Origin: Schoenoplectus triqueter
Lineage: Eukaryota; Streptophyta; Magnoliopsida; Poales; Cyperaceae
Direction of reading: 5' to 3'
Length of the DNA stretch: 64,000 bases
NCBI GenBank assembly: GCA_964058805.1
Contig: CAXKVV010000022.1
Coordinates: 434,001-498,000, forward strand
The notes beneath the pieces are model-generated. The model did no database searches and had not been told where the DNA came from. It saw only the letters and a list, made by a program, of their open reading frames with translations. The position numbers and the translations under genes are program-made. Position 1 is the stretch's first letter. Every line of letters begins with the position of its first letter. Below, piece by piece: positions 21,805-30,250 of the stretch.

Positions 21805-22260
21805 GGTGGGTCCCACTTGTCAGAGAAAATATAATCAAATGGCTGACCCATCAGGAGATTTTCTCTCTCCGAAATCTCCCGAGGGTCAGCCACCTCGAAT
21901 GAGTAGGAGGTGGTGGAGTATTTATATCCTCGTCTCTCACCCTGACATTTCATTGTGGGATTAATGCTTAACCTTTGTTCCGGGTTGATTAGTTTTCTTA
22001 GCAAAATAGGCTAGGTCCATGTCATTGGAGCTGCTCATAAGGGACTGCCATGTGGGTCCCACTTGTCAGAAAAGATATAATCACATGGTGACACCCGAGA
22101 GATCTCCTCTCTCCCTCGATCCTCTCGGCTGTCACTCATGCTGAGTGGATAGAGAATAGTGGGGTATTTATACTCTTCACTTCATGCCCAGCATTCCATT
22201 GTGGGACTAATGGATTCATTCCGGGGTTAAGCAGCGACCTCTTCTGATCAGTGGGCCATC
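21805..22260 (-). promoter_or_regulatory. Duplicated U3 TATA module, B-type LTR
   Basis: The same two ~246-bp units as at 11162-11615, each with GTGGGTCCCAC and a minus-strand TATAAATA. It lies in the part of the LTR that is well conserved between A and B. LTR3 copy around 43574-44030, preceded by a 6-bp insertion near 43536. Confidence 0.5.
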
Positions 22261-22364
22261 TTTCATTGCTTTCTCTTCTTCCCTCTTCTTATGATTTATC
22301 ATTAATCATCAATTTATTTTCATTTATTCATCTATTCATCCTTGAAATTTTTCAAGGGTAAACA

Positions 22365-22380
22365 AAGAGCCACCCACCAA
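22365..22380 (-). promoter_or_regulatory. Polypurine-tract position, copy B (weak)
   Basis: G-rich GGTGGGTGGCTCTT in element sense directly before the 3' LTR, identical to copy A at 11727. Called by position; the purine run is short. Confidence 0.4.
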
Positions 22381-22479
22381 GACGAGTCTTGAACACTCGA
22401 AAGGCTTGTCTTGGTGCATTATTCTTTATCATTTATCTCTTCATTTCTTATGACGTCTTTTCTTCTTCGGGTATTGTAG

Positions 22480-24267
22480 TTCCATCTCATGACGCCATTC
22501 CGCGTCGCCCCTTGAGTCATTATCATTCTCTTTATGAGGATCCTAGTGAGTGGACTCCTCTTGTCTCAGCCATCCGAGCGACTCCTGTCTACCCGCGAGG
22601 CGGCGGTTTATTCTTCAGAGATGATCAGCCTCATGACATCATGCTCCTTCAGCCCTTAGGCGTCGCTTCTACAGCTCCTTTGACACATCTCCTGGGCAAG
22701 GAGATTATTGACGGGGAGGCTCACAGATGGACTACTGCTCCCTTCATCACTCCCTTGGAGTGCCATGGATATCAGCTAGAGTGGACCCGGTATGTGCTCA
22801 TGCGAGAGGGGACTCTGCTCAGGCGAGCCGGGATATATGACTCGGTTTTCTTGTCGATGTTTCATTATCATATCGACACACCCTGGCTACGGGCCTTTTG
22901 TGAGAGGTGGAACTATTCCACCAACACTTTGTTCATCGACGATCGGGAGCTGACTCCGACTCTCCTGGAGATACAGCAGTTGACCGGGCTGCCGATCTTC
23001 GGCCATTTCTATGACGAGTTCATGGTCTCACCCGCTGACTCGGGAGACTTCACTCGATTCCCGCCTTCTTTGCAGAGGACTTATGAGATCTATTATCATC
23101 TACGGAGGGGGCATCCCGGAGTCCCATTCAGACATTGGATCGCCTATTTCACCGATCGGGTCCATACTCGCCCTACGGGTTTGGCTTCCACTAGAGATCC
23201 ATTTGGTACAGGTCGGCTCGAGATTCATCATGACGGCCCTATCCCTTCTCAGGATACCCTGTGTTCACATGACGTGGATCGGGAGACTTATTTGACTGCC
23301 TTTATCTCTTGGTGGATATGCTATTTCTTATTGCCTAGCTCCCCCGCATACACCATTCGGCCTTCGGTGTTTATCATGGCGAGCCTGATCGCGCGTGGCG
23401 ACAGGATTTCTTTGGCCGTGCCTGTATTGGCCAACATTTACAGATGTCTCCGCGGTTTGACCTCATCCCGTGGTCCTTCACAGTGCCAGGAGCTGATCCC
23501 GTGGCATCTGATTAGCGGATGACTCCATTTACATTGGTCTGGCTCATATGATCCCGGCATGGCGGTCACGCTACGAGATCGTCTACCTTTACTGAGTGAC
23601 TTAGCTGGGGTGCAGCCAGCTTCATTGACTCCGGAGGCTGCTCGGTATAGATTCTTCAGGAGTCGAGATCATCTGCGCTTTTCTCGAGATAGATCAGTGG
23701 CCCGTGGGACGGCTAGGGTTGCTGACAGGATGGTGATTGACAGCAGGGTCCCCTCTTCTGACCCCTCTAGCATCCGAGCCAGGCCTATCGACTTGGAGTA
23801 CCTGATCAGTATTCGTCAGGGCTTTCTTCCTCTCAGATTGGGCGATTATATGTTCGTCGAGCCCTATTCGCCGCATCGATGCGCGCATCAGTTTGGCTTG
23901 GATCAGGATATTCCAGCGCCTCTTCTCCGCCCTATATCACTGGCGGCCGATTTGGAGGGTATCGGATGGTGCTACACTCACCTCTTCCGACTAGGCACGG
24001 GCACTCGCTATCAGATGGTATCCACCTCTAGGACTTCCACCTTCTCGAGGCGTTATCAGCAGTGGTATTATGAGGCCATTCGCTCTTACCAGTCATATAC
24101 TCCTCCGGTGGTCGTCCGGAGTACATGTCCGCGAGATGACCAGCCCTTATTAGATGGCACCGTTTCGCGTGATCGCAGCCCTTTCCCGGCCATTGCCGCA
24201 GAGCCTGTCGATTTTCAGGGTTTAGACAGCCGGTTTTCTTATGCTCCTGTCAGGACTATTCTCACAG
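22480..24267 (+). CDS. PMD-domain exon 1, copy B
   Basis: 596 codons after an acceptor TCTTCTTCGGGTATTGTAG with a good pyrimidine tract. Core motifs: WTPLVSAIRATP, LRAFCERWNYSTNTLF, RELTPTLLEIQQLTGLPIFG, FRHWIAYF, then after the stop at 23520-23522 YSPHRCAHQFGLDQDIP. The ERW...T...LT.LLEI..LTGLPI.G pattern is the recognisable PMD signature. The frame is open upstream to 22389 without an ATG, which fits an acceptor rather than a start here. It ends at ACAG|GTATAC. Confidence 0.75.
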
Positions 24268-24344
24268 GTATACTTCATCATCCCTTTAGGTTATTTCTTT
24301 TCGATAAGCCTCATCTCATCTCAACCCATTCTCTTCTGATTCAG

Positions 24345-24518
24345 AGCTGGCTTATGAGTACGATCATGCGGAGCTCGGGTTCTCGGTCCCTCGTCCACGA
24401 GTAGTTGGCGTTCATTCTCAGCCTCATGTTGAGCCACCGGCTCCAGCCACCATGGGGAGAGATCGAGACGGCGCTTCTCAGCCATCTTCCCCGTCTTCTT
24501 TTCCTTCTCCCACTCCGG
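24345..24518 (+). CDS. PMD gene exon 2, copy B
   Basis: 58 codons between a TTCTGATTCAG acceptor and a CCGG|GTGATT donor. Pro/Ser-rich, with no known domain. Continuing past the donor meets a stop within a few codons, which supports the splice. Copy A has the same 174-nt exon at 13707-13880. Confidence 0.6.
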
Positions 24519-24596
24519 GTGATTCTCTTTACTGACTCGCTTTATCTTTATTCGGGCTCATTTCACTTACAGCTCTAATTAAGGTTTATTTTTCAG

Positions 24597-24704
24597 CTCG
24601 CGGGACATCTCCTTTAGAGGCTGCCCGAGATGACATCATAGCAGATTCGTCGGCGCCGGCGAGCACTGCCTTCTCAGGGTTTTGCACTGACCTTGCCGTC
24701 GCAG
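24597..24704 (+). CDS. PMD gene exon 3, copy B
   Basis: 36 codons after a TTATTTTTCAG acceptor, ending GTCGCAG|GTTCGT. Copy A equivalent is 13972-14079, the same length. In copy A the preceding intron is longer because of a T-rich expansion, while the exon is unchanged in length. Confidence 0.6.
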
Positions 24705-24769
24705 GTTCGTGTGCTTCATTTAATACTTAGTTGCCAGTATGCACTTAGTATTTTTATTCTCACATGTAG

Positions 24770-25219
24770 ATTTTACTGGCCCTGAGGCCGATGACATGGC
24801 ATCTCCACATCGCTCGGAGTCTTTCTTCTACGACGGTCCTGCCTCACCGTCGATTTTATTAGTACCCACCGGGGATGGTGACTCCTTTGATGTGGTTCTG
24901 GGGCCAGTGCTCACTCTTGTACGATCAGAGGAGGCTTCTTTCGAGCAAGGGAGTCCATCGGCAGTCGAGCCCGCAGGCGACGAGCCATTATTGATCGAGG
25001 GAGGGCCATCTCATGCTTCTTCATCTCCCGATGGGCAGCCTCTCATGGCCATAGATGGCGGAGTCTCATCAGATGCTCGGGTGGAGGACTCGACTGAGCG
25101 GGCTACAGTCGATTATGACTCGGAGCTGGATGAGAGTTGGCTAGTGGAGCAGCTATTCCACAGCCCAGAGACGGAGGTTCCGGCTAGCGAGGGTTTCACA
25201 GAGCCTCATGCCTCTTCCG
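24770..25219 (+). CDS. PMD gene exon 4, copy B, acidic linker
   Basis: 150 codons, acidic and Ser/Pro/Gly-rich, probably disordered. No stop. The length is identical in copy A (14144-14593). Bounded by CACATGTAG and TCCG|GTATCT. Confidence 0.62.
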
Positions 25220-25293
25220 GTATCTTATATTCCTTTTATTATTCGCCCGTATTTTACTCTTCATGTACTTATGTTCTTAATTTTATTTTGTAG

Positions 25294-25383
25294 CCGGGTC
25301 TGGTGCACCTGTGGATCCTCCTGAGGCGACCGACATCCCTATCCCTGATTCAGTCCCGCCGGTCTCAGGCGACGAGGCGATAG
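25294..25383 (+). CDS. PMD gene exon 5, copy B
   Basis: 30 codons after TTTTATTTTGTAG, ending GCGATAG|GTTAGA. Reading into the intron gives an immediate stop, so splicing is needed for continuity. Copy A: 14668-14757. Confidence 0.6.
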   Translation, partial: PGLVHLWILLRRPTSLSLIQSRRSQATRR

Positions 25384-25456
25384 GTTAGATCTTCTCTTCC
25401 TTCTATTTCTTCTTCGATTATAACAATTTTGTCTAACCCATTTATTTTGTTTGCAG

Positions 25457-26067
25457 ATGTTACATCGAGGGATGTGAAGCTCGCCTTGGCCACGCTGGCG
25501 GATGCACTCCGAGACACTTTCTTCGGAGATTATCCGCTAGATTCTGAGATCCTAGACTCTCTGCCCGATGGCTTCTCTTTCGACTGGTATAGGCTGATGC
25601 GGGATACCATCGCGCCAGCTCTACTCATTGCACCTCATCTCGAGAGTACTTTCATTTCTAGGAGGTGTGAGGAGCTACTCAGGGCTTACCAGGACGCGAG
25701 CTCTCTCGTATACCAGCACGAGTTGGAGATTCATGAGCTGCGCAGGCACTTGGAGGCCGCTCGACTCCGTTATCTTCAGCGGCTCTCTTCTTGTGCCACT
25801 CTCCGCTCCATGGGAGTCAGTGGTGGGCCCGCTTGACTGCTCGTGCAGGAGCTAGAGGACCACATATTATCATTAGAGGGCTTCTCTCGACATTTGGCGG
25901 GACGTCTCCCGGAGCTGCATATTCACTCGAGCGCCCGGGATAGTGCCTTCGCTCAGTTCTTGGACTTCGAGGCAGCTTCAGAGGAGGATAGGCACTCCCT
26001 CCATGTTCATTTGGAGACTATTAGTACTGTGCTATTAGAGTTGGAGTCCCGCTTTTTGGGCCCATAG
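25457..26067 (+). CDS. PMD gene exon 6, copy B, helical C-terminus with a stop
   Basis: Begins after TTTGTTTGCAG and ends at TAG 26065-26067. It encodes a Leu/Glu/Arg-rich segment likely to form a coiled coil. A TGA at 25834-25836 replaces the arginine codon still present in copy A, and the remaining 75 codons stay open. The site matching copy A's insertion point is about 25876. Confidence 0.68.
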
Positions 26068-27805
26068 GTTGCACTCTTCATTTCTTCTTTTCTCCTTTTC
26101 TTTTACTATACTTGATATAGGATGCCTTGACACTTGTCATTTTGATCTCTTGTTGTGGATGATGCTAGCCTCTATTATTATCCTTTCATCGCTTCCTCTG
26201 CAGCGCGATGAAGTATTTTATTGATTTCATGCTATGCACCTTCAATCTTATTTGTAAAAGCGCCCGATTACAACTGCTTCATCCTTTCGCAGCGTCTAAA
26301 CATAATAAAAGGAAAATCTTACAACATCCTATTACATTTATTCTATACATCATTTCTCTTTATTTATGGCAATACAGAACTTAGTAACCGTGGTATTTTA
26401 CGGATACCGAACCTGTCTGTATTGACCTCTAGACCGGGTACAGAATAAACCCGTTTATCCCTTTACTGATGGATAAACTTACCAGTATCAATTGGATTAT
26501 GGATGCAATTGATAACACCATTTTGTGGATGCTCTTTGTATATTGACATTTATTTTGTGGAAGCTCACCCACTCTCCCCTCATTTGTGCACCGTTGCGTG
26601 CAGAAGTGGAAACTCACATTCACTCATCTCCACTCAATTTGTTTTGTGGGGGTACTACCCTCAAACATCCATCACGTATCCCTGCGAGATAGGCTTTCAT
26701 CGGGTAGGTCCGCTCTCCATGACCTGAGTCACTTCTTTAAGCGAATTACTTTATTTGACACTGAATGTCGGGCAAAAGCATAAACCCTTAGTCTGACCCC
26801 TCCATGATCTATTTTGGGATTAGAAACAGACCACCTCCTTGGGCGTGTAGTACTTTTGCGGATGAATGTACCCAACCTGGTTTTTTATATTTTGGCTACC
26901 CTCAAACATCCATCACGCATCCCTGCGAGACAGGCTTTCATCGGGTAGGTCCGCTCTCCATGACCTGAGTCACTTCTTTAAGCGAGCCGCTTTGTTTAAC
27001 ATGAAATGTCGGGTACAAGCGTAAACCCTTGATCTGACCCCTCCATAATATGTCGTGGGATTATGACACACCATTTCTTCGGGCGTGTGGTGCTTTTACG
27101 GATGAATGCACCCAACCTGGCTTTGTATAACACTCATGGTGTCGGGGACAAAGGTGGCAACCCCTTATTGAAAAGATTTTATTATTTTTTATTATCATCA
27201 TTTTTTTATTCATGAGTAGGGAAAATAGATTTTTATTGTTTTACTTATATATCCTTTCATTTTATTAGAAGATGGCAGATTTTTGGTTATTAGTGATACA
27301 TATTACTAATAATACGAGGGTTATTTATTTATATGCCCTCAGAAGCGACTATATACTAGCCACCAATTTGCTCGACCTATCCCTTGGCTTGCGCCGCGGG
27401 CGACCAATATGAGCAACTTTCGTCATTGGGCAACAGATAGTTTGAGGGACAAACTGCAAACCCTGCCCATTTTTGTGTTTATTCTGTATCAAATGGACAA
27501 ACCCAGTGGTATTTGTATTATGAGCCCAAACACCAAAGCTCTCGCCTTACATTCTCGCGTGGTTTTGGCATTGAATTCTCTTATTCTATATATTTTTTTA
27601 TTTTTATTGTAGGGCTAAATGTGTTTGTGTGGTTTTAGACTTTTGGATGCATTCTATTTACAAATGCACAAGTAGGGTTTTTGGGATTTTATGCAAAAGT
27701 GGAGGTTAGACATGGGTTTGTGTTTCGTGCACGTGTGTGTAAGCGAACACTTATTTCCTCCTTATTTATTTACAATAGATGCTACTCGGTTGGCCCCGCT
27801 CCGGG
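26068..27805. other. Convergent intergenic spacer, copy B
   Basis: Separates the 3' ends of the plus-strand PMD gene and the minus-strand gag-pol. It holds an AATAAA on the plus strand (26304-26309), a two-unit tandem repeat (26655-27128) and T-rich sequence around 27165-27250. Open frames here are short and not conserved in frame with copy A. Confidence 0.65.
26655..27128. repeat. 241-bp tandem repeat, two units, in spacer
   Basis: Units begin at 26655 and 26896 with 'CTACCCTCAAACATCCATCA' and end near 'GGATGAATG(T/C)ACCCAACCTGG'. They differ at many positions, so the duplication predates these insertions. Copy A has the same pair at 44917 and 45161. In element sense they lie in the 3' untranslated part of the gag-pol RNA. 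Confidence 0.8.
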
Positions 27806-28303
27806 CTATGTGTAGTACTTCTTCAGATATCGCCCATTAATCGGTGGCATGAGCCTTTCACCTTCATGGTCTATGAGTTGGTATGCGCCGCCCTCGTATA
27901 CCTTCTCAATTATATATGGCCCTTCCCAGTTCGGAGAGAATTTTGGGCCGATGTGCCGGCCAATGATCGGCCTCTTAAGGACAAGAACAAGCTCTCCTTG
28001 TTGAAATGCCCTGACTCGCGCCATTTTGTCATATGCCCTTGCCATTTTTGCTTGATATATTTCAAGATTCTGCTGGGCTATCAGTCTCTTCTCGTCCATG
28101 GCATCCAATTCATCCAGTCTAAGTTGTTGGCATTCATCCATGGTCATATCATTTTGCATAGCCACCCATAATGACGGTAATTCCACCTCAAGAGGGAGAA
28201 CGGCTTCAACCCCAAAAGCCAGAGAATATGGGGTAGCTTGCGTAGGTGTTCGGTACGTGGTCCGATAAGCCCATAATGCCTCCTGTAGACGATTATCCCA
28301 GTC
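27806..28303 (-). CDS. Integrase C-terminus, copy B
   Basis: Same frame, after TAA and TGA. It encodes DWDNRLQEALWAYRTTYRTP, then a helical linker and a GPY/F-like region (GPKFSPNWEGPYIIEKVY). No chromodomain, as expected for Tat elements. It stops at 27806, close to the convergent spacer. Confidence 0.8.
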   Translation of the reverse strand, partial: DWDNRLQEALWAYRTTYRTPTQATPYSLAFGVEAVLPLEVELPSLWVAMQNDMTMDECQQLRLDELDAMDEKRLIAQQNLEIYQAKMARAYDKMARVRAFQQGELVLVLKRPIIGRHIGPKFSPNWEGPYIIEKVYEGGAYQLIDHEGERLMPPINGRYLKKYYT

Positions 28304-28306
28304 TCA

Positions 28307-30250
28307 TTAGTTGCCGTCCACGGTCTTCTTCATAATATTGATCAGGGTTTTGTTTAAGGCTTCAGCCAGGCCGTTGGCTCTCGGGTTATAAATGGACGAG
28401 AATCTCCAGTCAATATTAAATTGCTCCGCCAGGGCATAGACTTTGGAGCTCTTGAAGGCCGTTCCATTATCAGATATTATTCGTTGCGGTGTGCCGAATC
28501 GGTAAAGGATGTGCGTCTTGAAGAACTTAACCACATCGGATGCTTTAACTTCTTTAAGCGGAACGGCTTCGGCCCATTTTGTAAAGTAATCTGTCGCCGC
28601 CAGGATGAACCGGTGACCTCTCGACGTCGGAGGGTCTATGGGCCCTACTATGTCTGTGCCCCACATATTAAATGGCCAGGATGCTACCGTGGGGTGCAAC
28701 GGGTTTGGCGCTTGATGTATAAAAGGGCCATGTATCTGGCACATGCGGCACTTCCTTGCGTGCTCTTCACAATAAGCCACCATTGTGGGCCAATAATATC
28801 TCATTCGCTTGATCTTCAACTTCATTTTCGGCCCAGACTGATGTGCTCCACATAGCCCGGAATGAACTTCTTTCATAACCTGCTCGGCTTCAGGCCCTGA
28901 TACACATCTTAGCCACAACTGATCATAAGACCTACGGTATAGCGTATTGCCCACATACGCATACCGTAGTACCCACTTCCTTAGTTGATCAGCTATCCTT
29001 TTATTTTTGGGGAGGGTGCCATGCCGGAAATATTCGATGAACGGCTGTCTCCAATCATCATCTACTTCAGTTATCATTGTTTCTAGGCATTCTATCCTTT
29101 CTGGTCTAATATTTTCACTATTCGCATTATCTGTTGTTTGACACAATGATAATGGCCTTCTATTGCGGACGATGATGTGGATTTCCGGCTCTGTTGGTTC
29201 ACCCAGCTCCTTGGCGAGTTTGGCCAACGCATCTGCTTCACCGTTCACGGCCCTCGTGACCTTCTCGATGGACACATACGGGATTTTCTTCATTAATTCC
29301 ATGGCCTTCTGGTGATATTGTATTAGTTCCGGCTTTAGGACCTTGTATTCGCCAATTATTTGATTTATTATCAACTGTGAATCCCCAAAGATACGCACAG
29401 CCTTGATTTCCAGCTCCAATGATAGCTCTAATCCGGCGATAAGTGCCTCATACTCTGCTTCATTATTTGTGCATGGTTCGGTTAAAGCTAGAGAATGTCG
29501 TATTATTCTGCCTTCCGGGGTCACGAAGACTAGTCCCGCGCCAGCTCGCACAGTTGGGACTCCTGGGCCCACGATCGACTTGATCGACGAGGCACCATCA
29601 AAGTACATCTCCCATATAGGACTTCCTTCTTCAACATGTAGAGTTTCCTCGCCAGGAAAGTCACATTTTAATGGGGAGTCATCTTGAATCGGGTGTGCAG
29701 CCAGGAAATCTGCCAGCGCCTGCCCCTTGATCGCCTTTTGCGGTGTGTATGTGATGTCAAACTCGGTGAGAATGATCGCCCATTTGGCCAGTCTACCCGT
29801 CAGCATGGGCCGAGTCATCAGATACTTGAGAGGGTCCACCTTGGATATTAAAATGATTTTATGGGCTAGCATGTAATGCCTCAATTTCTTCACCGCGAAG
29901 ATTAGGGCTAAACAATGCTTCTCGATCGGCGAATATCCGTGTTCTGCCCCTACCATCATGCGACTTAAGTAATATAGCGCATTTTGGTTACCATCTTGGT
30001 TTTCTTGTGCCAACAGAGCTCCCAAGGATCCATCTAGGGCGGTTGTATATAGAATGAGTTCCTTCCCGGGTATGGGCGCCGCCAATACTGGAGGGTTGAG
30101 TAGATATGCCTTGATTTCTTCAAAGGCTCGCTGGCACTCACCATCCCACTTAAACGGGATATTCTTCTTAGTTAGCCGGGTGAAGGGTTGGATTTTACCC
30201 GATAGGTTGGCTATAAACCGCCTGATGTACGCCAATTTCCCTTGCAAGGA
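28307..30250 (-). CDS. RNase H, second RNase H and integrase core, copy B
   Basis: Begins directly after the TGA in the same frame. The first RNase H (about 30240-29690) is degenerate: LYTTALDGSLGALL has Thr where the first catalytic Asp is expected. A second, archaeal-type RNase H (about 29610-29190) keeps its acidic residues (YFDGAS, NNEAEYEAL, FGDSQL, GEADALA). Dual RNase H is a hallmark of the Tat lineage. Integrase follows: HHCC zinc finger (CEEHARKCRMCQ), then Asp in GTDIVGP, Asp in ISDNGTAF and Glu in GLAEAL. Ends at TAA shared with copy A. Confidence 0.88.
   Translation of the reverse strand, partial: SLQGKLAYIRRFIANLSGKIQPFTRLTKKNIPFKWDGECQRAFEEIKAYLLNPPVLAAPIPGKELILYTTALDGSLGALLAQENQDGNQNALYYLSRMMVGAEHGYSPIEKHCLALIFAVKKLRHYMLAHKIILISKVDPLKYLMTRPMLTGRLAKWAIILTEFDITYTPQKAIKGQALADFLAAHPIQDDSPLKCDFPGEETLHVEEGSPIWEMYFDGASSIKSIVGPGVPTVRAGAGLVFVTPEGRIIRHSLALTEPCTNNEAEYEALIAGLELSLELEIKAVRIFGDSQLIINQIIGEYKVLKPELIQYHQKAMELMKKIPYVSIEKVTRAVNGEADALAKLAKELGEPTEPEIHIIVRNRRPLSLCQTTDNANSENIRPERIECLETMITEVDDDWRQPFIEYFRHGTLPKNKRIADQLRKWVLRYAYVGNTLYRRSYDQLWLRCVSGPEAEQVMKEVHSGLCGAHQSGPKMKLKIKRMRYYWPTMVAYCEEHARKCRMCQIHGPFIHQAPNPLHPTVASWPFNMWGTDIVGPIDPPTSRGHRFILAATDYFTKWAEAVPLKEVKASDVVKFFKTHILYRFGTPQRIISDNGTAFKSSKVYALAEQFNIDWRFSSIYNPRANGLAEALNKTLINIMKKTVDGN

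Larger units (their letters stand above)
15257..22364 (-). repeat. LTR of copy B, left (3' LTR in element sense), 7,108 bp
   Basis: TG...CA ends, near-identical to 37036-44133. It matches the A-type LTR at both ends (roughly 15257-18020 and 20996-22364) but not in the middle 2.9 kb. Contents in order: 134-bp array (15567-15875), 227/61-bp repeats (16240-16735), TTA run (16864-16911), AT-rich zone, palindromic modules (18557-19168), opposed TATA boxes, basic ATG exon (20090-20180), G-box-like array (20533-20903) and duplicated TATA module (about 21790-22260). Confidence 0.95.
22480..26067 (+). pseudogene. Antisense plant-mobile-domain (PMD) gene of copy B, six exons, two stops
   Basis: It lies antisense to gag-pol, between pol and the 3' LTR. 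Exons: 22480-24267, 24345-24518, 24597-24704, 24770-25219, 25294-25383, 25457-26067. The five introns are 65-78 bp, all GT-AG and all phase 1, and the frame stays open across every junction. Coding length is about 1,074 codons plus any LTR exon. Two point changes break it: TGG to TGA at 23520 and CGA to TGA at 25834; copy A has sense codons at both. An AATAAA lies at 26304-26309. The PMD core is related to MAIN/MAIL host proteins; function in the element is unknown. Frame-preserving introns indicate a real spliced gene in the recent past. Confidence 0.78.
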
